A stretch of 64,000 nucleotides of DNA from NCBI RefSeq assembly GCF_028453695.1, contig NC_135778.1, positions 29,315,214 to 29,379,213 of the forward strand, read 5' to 3'. The first letter of the stretch is position 1; every line of letters begins with the position of its first letter. The translations under genes were made by a program, and so were the position numbers. Below are positions 24,720 to 36,779 of the stretch, piece after piece. Origin of the DNA: Augochlora pura (lineage: Eukaryota > Arthropoda > Insecta > Hymenoptera > Halictidae). Under the pieces are notes generated by a model. The model saw only the letters and a program-made list of their open reading frames with translations, had not been told where the DNA came from and ran no database searches.

Positions 24720-25230
24720 AGAAGTTTTGAAATGTTTGTCCAATTGTAACTTTGTGAGACGCGATCAAAAAATGATTCACTTAGGCTTGTTTTAAAGAGC
24801 GAACGTTCTAGTTTTATTCAACCTACGCTTTTTATTTTAGTGTCCATTTTGTTAAAAATCTGACGTGAGAATTAGGAATGTCCTTTTCTAGGGCCTCTGT
24901 AAACTGACAAGTCCCTAGGAAGTTTGATCTAATATAAGTACGTGTAAAAGCATCGTACGACAATGTTGCTAAGCTCGTTTTAAAGCTCAAAGCCTCTACT
25001 CTCGCACTACTTAAACTATTTTTCATTAAAAATTCGTTTGCGCCAACGGTCACCCAAGAAACCGAGCAGCGTCATCTCCCGAAAAATCTGCTAAACCTAA
25101 ACGTCCCTCCACGGTTTTCAAAATTGAACCCACTGTATTCCGTGAGAAAAAAAATCGCGCAACAATGCTACTTGGCTGATTTTGAACCTCGAAGTCTCTA
25201 CTTTCCTTCCATAAAGTCCCATACAAAAAT
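24720..25230 (+). repeat. 195-bp-family repeat cluster 4 (3 units)
   Basis: Cores at 24790 (GGCTTGTTTTAAAGAGCGAA), 24978 (AGCTCGTTTTAAAGCTCAAA) and 25180 (GGCTGATTTTGAACCTCGAA), spaced 188 and 202 bp. It includes AAGTCCCTAGGAAGTTTGA before the second core, then GCGTCATCTCCCGAAAAATC, and CTAAACCTAAACGTCCCTCC between the second and third. Confidence 0.85.
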
Positions 25231-26639
25231 TCCAAGCATCGACGAAGTCATGGTTCTAATTAGGGCGAAGGTCCCCCAGACTGAACACGCGCTGGCATAA
25301 ATCGGCGCGGTGGTGCACGCCGGGAATCCCGGTTATTATAAAATCGGATTTTCGCTATCAAAGCGGCCGGATAGGATTGAAAATGAAATAGCAAAGTTCA
25401 TAATGCAGGCGCGTTAAAACGCGCGGGACAAGGAGGGGGGGGGGGGCCGAAATTCTGAAAGCGGGGAGCGCGAAGCTTTGCGGCGATGGTAAAATATTGC
25501 ACGCGATCGCGGAAATGGCGGCCGGAGTGGAGTAATAACCAGCCAAAGAGGACGTTGCTGATTAGATTTCCCCGTTCCGAGGTGCAAATGCAGCACGTGT
25601 CCGCTTTGGCTGCGGTTTTTGGGAACCGTGTTAGCGGACTGCGGAACGAGCCGGACCCAAGGAACTGTCCGGAAATCGCGTAACCGCCGTGCCCTTGCTC
25701 TTCCATTACGATCGCAGATTCTGTCCGTCACTGTTACCCACCGACAGGCACGCCTTTGTCTTTTTGACACCCCGACGCGTCATTTACGGTCCAACTTTTC
25801 CAGTTTCATTCCAGTTCTCCCGATTTTTCATTCGAATATTCGTTTCTTCCGATTCCGAGGCGAACTTCTCGATTTCAACGTGATTTACGATCTAATAGGG
25901 GCAGCTATGGGATTGCCATACCATGGGATTGTTTGGTTTAGGTTACTCGGCACACTCTTCTGAACAATACAGTATAATTTAATATTGTACTATAATAATT
26001 TATATAAGCTGAAAAATTATTACAATGAAAACATCGCCGAGTCACCGAGACGGTTCATTCAATTTTCATGTCTGCGTTAGTGTAATTATTTTTTAAGTAT
26101 ATTGGCGCCTTGGTAATAAAATATTAAACCATATCATCTTGTTTAGGCGAGTTCAAAGGTTAATTACGTGCTAAATACGATTAAATATCTGTCACCGTTA
26201 ACGCGGAGGACATTTTTGAATGTCGAACACAGCGAGACTCTTCGCAATCGAAGTTACGATTCATCGATTTTCTCAGGGCGCGCGCACGATTCGCATAAGT
26301 GCAATTAGAACGTCGTCATTTGTTCTGCAACGTCGGATATGTGCGAACGAGTCTGCCATGTTTCATTAACTTTGATTAATCGAACGTTGCAACGATTTTG
26401 TAACCGGTACTGTTCAACGAAATAAAAAATACAGCTTGATAACGAGCTATTTACTTTTAACGAGGGCCCGGTTACGCAACGATAATACGCTGCGACTATT
26501 AAATAACACATTCTGACAATCTTTTTTCTACAGTGAATTTCGTGTCTAATGAATCGCTGCAATTGTTTCCGCGAAACTGGGACTTCTATTGTTCCCCATT
26601 TAACACGATCGCGAATAGTCGACATTTTCACGAGACTTA
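25231..26639. other. non-coding, no gene recognised
   Basis: 25300-25800 is GC-rich with a G-run near 25435-25446 and overlapping frames on both strands, none recognisable. 25960-26300 is AT-rich. Confidence 0.3.
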
Positions 26640-27180
26640 AGTCAAATTTGACTTAATGTAGCTGTGTAAAAAAGCATCGTACAGCGATGCTACGCAGCTT
26701 GTTTTAAGGCTCGAAGTCTCTACTTTCGAACCCCTTAAACTGTTTTTTAGCAAAAATTTTGTTGCGTCAACGGTCAGCCGAGAAGTCGAGCATTAACATC
26801 TCTCGAAAAATCTGCTAAACCTAAACATCTCTCCAGAATTTTGAAAATTTGAGACCGCTTTATCTTCGTTAAAAAAAATCATACAGATATGCTACGAAGC
26901 CCATTTTAAAGCTTTAAGTGTCTACTTTCGAACGTCCTTAGTTATTTTCTTTAATAAAAATGTGCTGTGTCATAACAAACAGGAAATCTGGACCTAGAAA
27001 ACGTCTAACGAAATTGATAACGTTAGAAAAATGGTCAATATGGAAAATTACGAAACATCGACAGAAAAAATTGCACAACAATGCTAATAAACTTGTTTTA
27101 TAGCTTGAAGTCTCTACTTTCGAACTCCATAACCTATTTTTTACCAAAAAATTTTTTAACAAAATTAGGACTAAAATAAT
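26640..27180 (+). repeat. 195-bp-family repeat cluster 5 (3 units)
   Basis: Cores at 26702, 26904 and 27096, spaced 202 and 192 bp, each with GCTCGAAGTCTCTACTTTCG-like sequence after the TTTTAAA. The CATCTCTCGAAAAATCTGC and AAACCTAAACATCTCTCC blocks match cluster 4. The right end GACTAAAATAATG matches cluster 7. Confidence 0.85.
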
Positions 27181-28589
27181 GACTCGATGTATTGATATTC
27201 TACAAGTAGAATATTATAGCGTTCACGTCAAGATTACGTCACGACGGCGGCGATTGCTACAGCAGACGCGCGTTGAACGTTTCGTTCTGTTTTCGATAGA
27301 TTTGTTCGCGCATCGAATATCGCGGAAAGTTTCGAGGAAATACCGGGGAACAAAAATAATTCTTCGAACAAGATCGAAGGTAGGGTTCATTAAACGGCTT
27401 TATGAATCGAGTTACCATAATCTCCGTCCAAGTTGCCCGGTTATTAGCTGAAAAAGTTTATTCATCTTCCGTGAGTGGAGGAAATTAAGCATATCAGAAA
27501 ACTTCCTCCAGCGAAATTGTTCGTAACACCGGTTAAGTAGCATTCAATATTAATTCCAATTTAATCGGCTGGCCTCGGGAGACCCGTTTTAATTTTTCGC
27601 CGGCAAATTTTTGCCGCGAGATTTCAAAGCGTCGTGCGCGGCGACGGCAGCAACGATCTTCGCAAGGATTTCTGCAAATGTTTACGCAAACGTTTGCCTA
27701 AAGTTTGACGAAAATATTTACTGAAAATTTTACGTAAACATTTAATAATTATAGTTCCGGCAGTGTGAAGTCATTAGCTAAAAAATGTCACCGACGATGT
27801 TTCCCGCATTCGAAGCGCGATAAAACAGAAACAAAAAATCGTCGACGAAAATTTCAAGAGCCATTTTACAGTGTAAACTCCAATTGTCAAATTCGTACCG
27901 ATTTTTTGTCGAGAAAAAATTGTTTAAGCTCTCCAGAAAAGTTTAAGTCCATAAAAGACTGGAAATGATCGGCCTCGCTTATCCGCCATTTTTTAAATGG
28001 AACATCGCGATAAAAAAATTAAAGTAACTCCGTAATCCGAAAGTAGAAGCTCGCTGCTTTAAAATTAAGCTAAGGTCTACTGTTCTACGATTAGTATTGT
28101 CGAAGCGGCGACGGCTGGCAACATCGGGTAGGACTTCCGCGAAATATTTTCTGGATTGCCAGCTCGTTGACATCGCTTGGCAAAATGACTGACGACCGAG
28201 GGAACGTGTCACGTGCGCGGAAGTGCATTCTACCCGGTCGAAGGACAAAGGAAGATTTTGCGAGTCAGATATCATCGATTCGCGGAACGTTTGAAGAATT
28301 TCCCAGAGTACAGTGCGAGCAGACATTATTCGGTTCTATCCTCGGAGGCGAGGAATGCCTACGACCCGACACGCCCATTTTCGTCAAAGAAATCGTAGCC
28401 AGCAACTTTGGAAAATCCCGGAAGTTCGATACGAGCCGCCGTCGCCTGCCCCGTTTCACCCCGCGGAGAATTTCGCTTTGAATGCCGGCTAGAAATCCAC
28501 TAGGAAACGATCATTTGAATTTTCGACGTTGTCAAGACAAGGCCCGTTGCCATTCCTATGCCGGCATTCCGGTGGAAAATATCCCGAAC
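27181..28589. other. non-coding, no gene recognised
   Basis: Several overlapping frames under 120 codons at 27970-28480 on both strands. They overlap each other and show no domain or splice context. Confidence 0.3.
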
Positions 28590-29280
28590 TAAAAACAACT
28601 TGGACGCTTGAAATGTAGAGACTGGGAGCTTTAAATTCAGCTTTGCAGCATTTTTGCACGATTTTTTCTCACGAACATACAGTGGGTTCAATTTTGGAAA
28701 CCGTGAAGAGATGATTAGGTTTAACAGATTTTTAAAGGAGATGACGTTGCTTGACTTCTTCGGTGACCGCTGACTCAAAAAATTTTTTACTGAGAAATAG
28801 CTTAAGTAGGTCGAAAATAGAGACTTCGAGCCTTAAAATGAGCTTAGTAGCATTGTTGCACGATTTCTTCTAACGAAGATACAGCGGTTTCAAGTTTTGT
28901 AAATTCTTGAGAGATGTTTAGGTTTAGCAGACTTTTAGAGGAAAGACATCGCTCGGTTTCTTAGGTGACCGTTGTCGCTAAAGGATTTTTAATAAAAAAC
29001 CGTTTAAGGAGGCTGAAAGCAGAGTCTTCAAGCTTTAAAACGAGCTTAGTAACATTGCTGTACGATGCTTTTCCACGTAGTTACATTAGATCAAATTTCC
29101 TAGGGACTTATCAGTTTACAGAGGCCCCAGAAACGAACATTTCTTATTCTCACGTCAGATTTAAAAAAAAAGAACATTAAAATAAAAAGCGTAGGATGTA
29201 TTAAACTAGAACGTTTGCTCTTCAAAACAAGCCCGAGTGAATCATTTTTTGATCATGATTCACAAAGTTGCGATAGAACA
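28590..29280 (-). repeat. 195-bp-family repeat cluster 6 (4 units, minus)
   Basis: Complemented cores at 29222, 29033, 28833 and 28631, spaced 189, 200 and 202 bp in element orientation. Unit order and intervening blocks match clusters 4, 5 and 7, so this is a dispersed multi-unit element in the opposite orientation. Confidence 0.85.
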
Positions 29281-29955
29281 AACATCACAACATTTTTATA
29301 CCTAAAATTTAGAAACCCCGTTTATTTTTTCGTTACCATCTTCTGTAAAATTTTTAATAAAAAAAGAAACAAATTACCAGTACAAAAACTAGAAGATCCA
29401 AGCTATATTCTTCCAATTTCGATCGCTACAGAAAAACAATTTATCTATTTCCACAGTAGAATATATATAACTTTATATCGACGTCGAAGTACGATTTTCA
29501 AAGTCATACCTTTTTCTTCAATCTTCTACCATAACTATATTAACAGCCATACTTTCCAAGTAAAATTTCCCAGAGACATACAACACACCCTATAGCTCGC
29601 AAGCAAGTAAAAAAGTCGAGTAAACATCTCTCGGACTTCGAAGGAAAAATCTGATAATCAACCCTTCCGCGTTTCGTACCCAACGTACGCCGAGCCATTG
29701 TGCAGCTCTTTTCCCACAAAGAAAACGCTAAACCCAGCATACTCCCTCGGAAACATTCGTTCGGCGGTGGTATCGCCGGCCGGTTTAAAGTCCTCTGGAT
29801 TCGCCTTCGTTTCCCGTAAGCCCTCGGAACGAAAAAGATGAGGCAGAGCCGCGACACCGAAGAAGATTTATCGCGTCTGTCAGTTACACGAGATAGTAAC
29901 TAGTCTAGGCCCCGAACCGTGAACAACCAGCGAACGTACGGCAGCCTGCACACAG

Positions 29956-29987
<32 letters not shown>

Positions 29988-30714
29988 AGAGAGAGGGAGA
30001 AGCGGAGCAGAGACGTGCACGGGAACAAGTTACGTTCGTTCGCCGACTATAAGCAATCGCGTCGGCCGCGATCGGACGAATGCAGGCCGTTTGAGAAATT
30101 TTATGGAGCCCGAAGAAAAACACAAATATTTTCGCTCAATTGGCCCCGGCCCCCGTTGCTCGACGTCGATACCTGCTTCTGACAAGTGTACATTTCCCAT
30201 TTCTCCCTCCCGCCCCCTTTCCGGCCAGCGCCATTCGGAACCGGTGTATACCCTCGGTTTACCTAAGTTTGATACGGTTGCGAGGGCGGCCGGCCGAGCG
30301 CGAGACCTCCGTATGTGCTCAGCATTTTCTTCTCTTCGGTTTTCGATGATATCGAAAGAGGGGGGAAATACCGGCCTCTTCTCAGCGACAAAGACACGAA
30401 CGGTACCGCCCTTTCTAACTGCCGACTCTCCTCCCCCCAAAACCGCCACGCTAACGGAGAAATCTAATCGGAAGAAATTTCTCGTGTACTTAACCGTCCG
30501 CTTTCACCCGCCTGTCAATTCCGTTACCGCGGTGATAGCGATACGGGAACAATTTTCTAGGGACTTCCCTTCCCGGCGGCTGTAACCCGTGGGTCGCGGA
30601 CCGAATTCGCGGAAAATTTTCGTGCGGATACCATCGGCGTTAACGAAGTCGCGTCCGCCGATCGGTCGCGCGGCCTGCGGTCGAATCGAACGGGAAGTTT
30701 CGTCTGCTGTGATT
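29281..30714. other. non-coding, GA microsatellite and GC-rich block
   Basis: A GA microsatellite lies at 29957-29998. 30000-30600 is GC-rich, with overlapping 139- and 164-codon frames on opposite strands, neither resembling a protein family. A promoter is possible but there is no direct evidence for one. Confidence 0.3.
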
Positions 30715-31225
30715 TTGTGAAACGTAATCGAAAAGTGACACAGCCAAGTTTTGTTTTTAAGAGCGAACGTTCTAGTCCCGATCGACCGGAAGTTTTTCTT
30801 TCGACGCTTTCGCGTTTTTGACGTTGGAGAAAGGGGTGTCCCTTTCTGGGGCCTCTGTAAACTGAGAAGTCCCTAGGACGTTTGACTTAATGTAACTGCG
30901 TGAAAAAGCATCGTACGGCAATGTTGCTATGCTCGTTTTGAAGAACAAAGCCTCTAGTTTTGAACCTCGTAAACTGTTTTTTATTAAAAATTCTTTTGCG
31001 CCATCAGTCAGCCAAGAAGTCGAGCAACGTCATCTCCTGAAAAATCTGTTAAACCTACGCATCCCTCTACAGTTTTCAAAATTTACGACCACTGTATTTT
31101 CGTTAGAAAGAATCGTTCAACAATGCTACAAAGCTTGTTTTAAAGCTCGAAGTTTCTACTTTCGATACCTTAAATTATTTTTTCTTAAAAAATTTGTTAA
31201 CGAAATTATGACTAAAATAATGGCA
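30715..31225 (+). repeat. 195-bp-family repeat cluster 7 (3 units)
   Basis: Cores near 30755, 30936 and 31138, spaced about 181 and 202 bp. GGGGCCTCTGTAAACTGAG and AAGTCCCTAGGACGTTTGAC precede the second core, as in cluster 4. The end GACTAAAATAATGGCACGATG is shared with cluster 5. Confidence 0.85.
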
Positions 31226-32819
31226 CGATGCACCGCCACGGAAAATTATGGTATTTCAGCAACGGAAGAAAATTCGTATTTCGAGAACTCTGTTGTAAAT
31301 GAATGTCTCGTCTTCCTAAAACGAAGATATATTATTCGCTAAAAATAACGCACGAACCGAAATAGAATATGATACGAAGTTGGTACGAATAAATAACGCG
31401 AAAGACATAAATGAATGGATCGAAACGGGAGAATATTCCGTGTCGGAGACGTTCCATCGCGGAACGAAGGCGGGTGACTGGTTTTCCGCCGCCAGCGTGT
31501 CCGGTTGTTTTATCGAAATTTATAACGGGATTCTTGTTTTCTATTCGAACGAATAATCATCCGACTGTCCAAGTAACAGCGCTCGCCGCGAGACTTTATG
31601 ACGAGTACAACGAATATCGTTGTTCGCATTACCCCGCATGAATCCGCGATTACTGTTGCGCCGTGTTAAACCGTTCCGCGGCATAATTCATGGGGAAGCA
31701 TATGCCGCAACGGCATGCCGGCAGGTGCAATTACGGCGGTGTTTCCCTGCCGAACGGGAACGCCTCTTGCCACGGGACCTGCTCAAAAATTGCCCGCCAA
31801 GTGGATACGCAAAACGATGCTCAGACATTGCGATCTAGCTCCCGCCGTAACTCCGTTGATACCGAATACTTTCGCGTCAAATTTTACAGAGACGTTGTAA
31901 ATAGTCTAAAGATAATTTTCAGGTAGTACAGTGTCGTCGATGTTTCCCATAACAACAGCTATAATTTTATCTTTTACGTTCTAAACCACGGAATTTCTTC
32001 CTTTTTCGAACTTAAAATACACTTGTTCTTATGATAACTTTATTTATAACAAGTAAACTGCGGATTTTTTGACAAATATGAACGAAACAGAAAATAAAGA
32101 TTTAATAATTCTATTTGTGTCATTTATAACACCTTAAACAAATGGATAATTAAATGGGAAGTAAATGTGTATGCAGTTGCTGTGTTTGTATTTTCTGTGA
32201 AGATCCACGGTCTAATGATGAGAATTTCGGTGGAAAGTCTATCCGGCGTGCACCAGACACCGTATACTCGCCGTAATGATGTAAATGAAATATTTTTTAC
32301 TCGTTCACCGGCCCGCTCGGCGTTCCGTTTGTGTACAACGGCGCTGTTCGACGTACAGCAGAGGGCTCGCGCGCGAGCAAAGAACGAGCGTCAACATGCA
32401 GCGACGCGTGTAAGAGCGACAGATTCTCGGAGGTGGGATAATCTGTCAATCTGGAGAGCAGTGTACACATTGACACTCTCTTATAGCTCGGGAACTGCCG
32501 CGCCAGTTGCCAAAGTCGTTCTTATTCGGATGGTAAGTTGGTCGATCTTACAACACGGACTACGTTCTCGCTACGGCATCGTTCTCGATTCGTTTTAGAC
32601 GACGTAGAATATTGTTAATTAAAGACAACGCCTCTGTCGGCTCATTGTTCATTACGGATCTATTTATCAAACACGTTCGTTCGTGAAATTGTTGAAAAAT
32701 TGTTCGATATTTCTTCTCATTAATTTTTCGATACTTCCTTTCGTTACTTCATTGATATTTCATTCGATATTCATCGATTATTTCGATCAATAATGAGAAT
32801 TTTATTAACAATGAATTAT
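31226..32819. other. non-coding; possible 5' exon ending at 32532
   Basis: A GC-richer patch at 32290-32530 ends in a strong donor-like sequence, CGGATG|GTAAGT. It could be an untranslated first exon of the DIP-like gene, but no transcript evidence exists and the 143-codon frame across it (32167-32598) is not recognisable. Confidence 0.2.
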
Positions 32820-32829
32820 TACATGATAT

Positions 32830-33090
32830 AGTTCAAAGTTAATTAAGGGTGGTTTATGTCATCACTTTGTTAATTTCGAAATTGTTTGTAAAGTACGAAC
32901 GTTCCAAGTTCCTGCAGAAATGTAGAAACTCTCACGTTCGATATTAATCGATCATTTCGATCGTTAGCGAAGATTTTATAAAAAAAATGAACTATTGTAC
33001 GACATAATGCATGGATAATTAGAGGGGGTTTGTGTCATCAGTTTGTCAGTTTCGTATTTGTTCGTAAAACGGAGACCGGCGAAGTTGTTG
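32830..33090 (+). repeat. dispersed GTTTATGTCATC motif, two units 176 bp apart
   Basis: TTAATTAAGGGTGGTTTATG at 32839 and a GGGGGTTTGTGTCATCAGTT-like copy near 33024. Each is followed by TTTCG.A.TTGTT.GTAAA. The TTTATGTCATC cores lie at 32853 and 33029. Confidence 0.65.
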
Positions 33091-34079
33091 ATTGCTTGGA
33101 ACACGAACGGGGGTGGCTCTTCTTTCCCCGTAAATTGTCCGACGGATGAAATTATCGCGATAATAATAGCGAGCTGTCAATTGAAGCAGTCGTTAATGGA
33201 AGCAGCGGTGCCTAATTTTCGGGAAGTAGTATACCAGCGGGGCATTGGTCAATTTGATGTTGCCAGGGGGAGGGGGGGTCGTGCATTCGCCAGCGAAATT
33301 TCGTCGTGTGATATCCGTAAATTTGGTCGGTTTGTTAATTGATAAGAGGCATCTATTCAGAACGATGCAACGTAGCGAATGTTCCGGAACGCAAAGTCGT
33401 AATATAAACCACCTGCAATTTCGCCCCGCCGCCGCTGCCCGCTGCCGTAACACGCGTAAATAACTTGCAACTGCAGTTCATACATAATTGCACTCCTTCC
33501 ACGATTTCCCTGGCAATTAAAAATATGCCGTTGCATAATAAAATTATGCGACAAACGCGGCGGTGCGCATTCTCCGCGGTGCACGTCCGTGCACATAGAA
33601 TCCTTGCTGCATCGTTGCACCGTGCAGCAGAAGTGACAAAAACAATGCACCCGTTATTGTAAAAAATAAATTTCAAACGCATTTCCCAATCGTTGGTCGC
33701 GCGAGGTAAGGTCGCGTTCGCGAATTTTTATCTCGCCACGTATACGTCCGATTAACTTGCACCTCTTTGCATTTTAATCTCTAACTTCTCCACTATGTTA
33801 ACGATTTTTCATTTTGTTCAACAAATTCGGATACAAGAATTATAAATAAATTAATTGTAATCACTGGGACTGTTCTGCTGCAGATCTGGATATAAGAGTA
33901 TTATTATGTTTGTACTTGTAATCTTGCAAAAATCACTTCTAGATGGTAATAAAAATCTATATTGTAAGGAAAACTTTGTAGATTAAGGTAAAAAAATAAT
34001 TAATTCGATCGGTCCATTGATTTCGGAGCTAAACATTCATATGTGCAGGCTTGTTTGTGAGACTCCCTCGTTGAACCGA

Positions 34080-34400
34080 TCAGGAAGTGGAAATTTCATA
34101 AAGCTGTAATTTATAAACAAATTCGAAAACAACGAAGCGATGACATAAACCCCCCTTAATTAAGGGTGCTTAACACCATAGAATACCTCGCTTCGATCAA
34201 GATATACGATATCAAGCTATAATCTCCGTTTCGATTAAACCGTAACCAATAATTTCATCTTCGCTTTCGCGAGAATAAGCAAAACTTCAAACAGCTGTAT
34301 TGTTTAAACAAATACGAATTCGCCGTCCCGATAACAGAAACCCTCCCTAATTTAGAGCGCATTACATCGTGCTACCCGTAATTTCGATGAACTTCGGCTC
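34080..34400 (-). repeat. dispersed GTTTATGTCATC motif, two inverted units 190 bp apart
   Basis: GATGACATAAACCCCCCTTA at 34139 and CGATAACAGAAACCCTCCCT at 34329. Each is preceded by TTTA.ACAAAT.CGAA. A further single minus-strand copy occurs near 48000 and a plus-strand copy near 42293. Confidence 0.65.
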
Positions 34401-34559
34401 GGTCCTCGAAAAAACTGCCTAATTACGTACGCGAGACCGTCTCGATTCAAAATCCGGCATCGAAAGCCTGATTCGCGGCTCATTAGACGTTTAACAGGTG
34501 AGCAGAGTAGCCGCGAGACGTCTGAATAGTCGAGTGTACCATTAGTCGCAGTCGTGGGT

Positions 34560-34690
34560 AGAGTATCGAAGAAGAAAAATCTGTGGGAAGCGAGACTAGT
34601 CGGAAAAAGACGGCGGAGAAGAAAAAGACGAAGGGGAAGAAAAAGAAGACGAAGAAGAGGAAGAAGAAGGGGACGAAGGCAGCAAGCGGA
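34560..34690 (+). repeat. purine-rich GAA/GAC tract
   Basis: Nearly pure purine on the plus strand (GAAGAAAAAGACGAAGGGG-type). The Arg/Lys-rich plus frame and the Ser/Phe-rich minus frames across it are compositional artefacts. Confidence 0.6.
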
Positions 34691-36298
34691 AAGGCGCGGG
34701 CGATTGATTTATGATAAAAGGAGGCCGCGAAGCGCGGTAAGTGGGCCATTTTTCAATGAGCTCCGAGGCCGGGGCTACGAACGAATGAATTCCCACAAGG
34801 AAATGGAATTTTGATCGGTTTGCGCGCGCCCTTCCCGGCATCAAAATCCGCGACTGGCCGTCACGCGCGATTCCTCGACTATCCGGCTCCACGGCAGCGA
34901 AAAAGAGGGCCAACGCCGCCGCGGCGTAACTTATGGCCCTTGTCTCGGCACAGCTTTCCGCCGGCACCATGAATGTATGCATAAGATATGAACTTTGCGC
35001 TTTATGCATTGAACGCGGCGCCGCCGATGCCGATAAGCCGGCGAAACTGCGGACGGCTCCGCGTCTACGCCGCAGATAGACGCTTTATCGCCTAATCGCC
35101 GTAGACCGACGAGCCCTACGTCTCCCGAAAAAAAAGTGAATCGAAAGCGCGACTCTTCCCGAGTAGAACGGCGTTAGGTGCGTGCGGAAATTCCCGAAAT
35201 TGCGGATTTGCCGCGAGAAAACTTCGAGCAAGTGTTCCTGTTTGAACGAAGCCAGACAGCGCGAGAGAAAATTAATGTTTAATTAAGATCGGCTGCTGGG
35301 ATCGATTTCACAAAATTATGACGTCTTAAGAGAAGATCCTTTTAGTTGGCAAAATTTGTCGGAGGTCTGTAAATATTCCCGTTTTTGGGAAAAGAAATGT
35401 AATTGTTTCTCGTTTTAAATATAATGATATACCTGTGATATTTTTTCTGCAGGATTCAGAATCATTTCGGAGCTTTTTCCTGCGACCTTCAATTATTATT
35501 CATCTAGAAGTTTGATTTTATAAATATTTTTCCCTTTTATTTTAGAAGAAAATTCGTTTCCAATCACGTTTACGAAGATCGTTCTGTACTGACATTTTTT
35601 TAACAATTACAGACCTGTAGTAAATTACAGATACAGTTCAATGTAGCAAGAAACATTGTGCAAAAAGGCTAGTGACTGATCCTCACGGTTCTCTCGGAAT
35701 TAATTCCGAAAAATACGTCGATCTCGTTCGATACGAACGAGCGTTTCTACCGACGCTGCGGAAAGTTTTCGACAACAAGTGGTTACTGCTTTTTCATCGG
35801 AGCAGTATATATGGACCGTGCGGTGCCTTTGGGAAGATGTACGGAGCGCGTGAACCGAAGGTGCGAGCTGCGCGGCCGCAAAATTAATATTCGGCGAGCC
35901 ATTCAAGCCGGTAGAATTAGTGGTTGAACTATAGGCGCCCGGCCGATTGTACCACCGGCGAGGGTGGAAGTAGATCCGGCGAGCGTTAATTCCATCGTCC
36001 CGACCGATAGACGGTTACAACTTATGCAAGTTCGGCGTTGCCGAGGTGATCGGCAACTTGTTCGCTGCCTCGTTACCATCGACACTTTGATAGCGTTCGC
36101 GAAACATTGCTTTTTACGACCGACGTCGACCATTTCGATCAATTATAGCGCGAGACGCGGCCCGGGAATAATTAGGTGCTCATTTTCCATTTGTTTATAA
36201 AATACGTGCCTGCGTTATTCGCAATACGTTGCGAAGAAGGGATTCGTTTATGATCTCATCATTATTTCTCACTTCCGTTTTCTATTCGTTTTGTATCA
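34691..36298. other. non-coding, no gene recognised
   Basis: GC-rich pieces at 34800-35260 and 35880-36130, with an AT-richer middle. Only chance frames. Confidence 0.3.
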
Positions 36299-36410
36299 TT
36301 TATGTTTTCCATTTATTTTATGTCGTTTATATTTTCCATTTATCATGTGTCATTTATATTTACCATTTATCTTATATCATTTGTATTCGCCATTTATTTT
36401 ATATCATTTA
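36299..36410 (+). repeat. minisatellite, 27-bp unit, four copies
   Basis: Units of the form TTTATATTTTCCATTTATC plus about eight further bases follow one another without gaps. A hydrophobic 129-codon frame here is a translation of this repeat. Confidence 0.75.
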
Positions 36411-36607
36411 TACTCTTATATTTTCATTGTATTACAATCTTTTACAATTTTTTAATAATACTTTTATATTTACACATTTAATTACATATCCTTTGAGACT
36501 GGCTCGGTTAAATGAATGGCTTATAATCACAATGGTAACATGGTCCAAATTGTCAGAAGCAAGGTGTAACATTATTTATCAACATGCGTATCCTTTACTG
36601 GCCAACA

Positions 36608-36641
36608 TTACACGTTAATTTATTATTAAATTAACGTGTAA
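36608..36641. other. perfect 15-bp hairpin, 4-base loop
   Basis: TTACACGTTAATTTA, loop TTAT, then TAAATTAACGTGTAA. No T-run or neighbouring gene gives it a terminator role. It could be a cruciform or a remnant of a small inverted-repeat element. Confidence 0.7.
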
Positions 36642-36720
36642 TAATTTCATTTAAAAAAGGAAGAGAACTCGTTTCACAGTACAAGGCGAAAGAAAGGAAT
36701 TCACCGAACAAATACGTTCA

Positions 36721-36721
<1 letters not shown>

Positions 36722-36760
<39 letters not shown>
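36722..36760. repeat. CT dinucleotide microsatellite
   Basis: About 19 uninterrupted CT units followed by a degenerate CT-rich tail. Confidence 0.95.
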
Positions 36761-36768
<8 letters not shown>

Positions 36769-36779
36769 TTCTGTTCTCT

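Noticed and set aside
30030..30585. 139- and 164-codon frames on opposite strands
   Set aside because: They overlap each other in a GC-rich block and neither shows family motifs; stop codons are rare here simply because of composition.
32167..32598. 143-codon plus-strand frame
   Set aside because: No recognisable domain; a strong donor-like GTAAGT lies inside it, so if transcribed it is more likely an untranslated exon.
34596..35009. Ser-rich 137-codon minus-strand frame
   Set aside because: Its serine run translates the purine-rich simple tract; the remainder is not recognisable.
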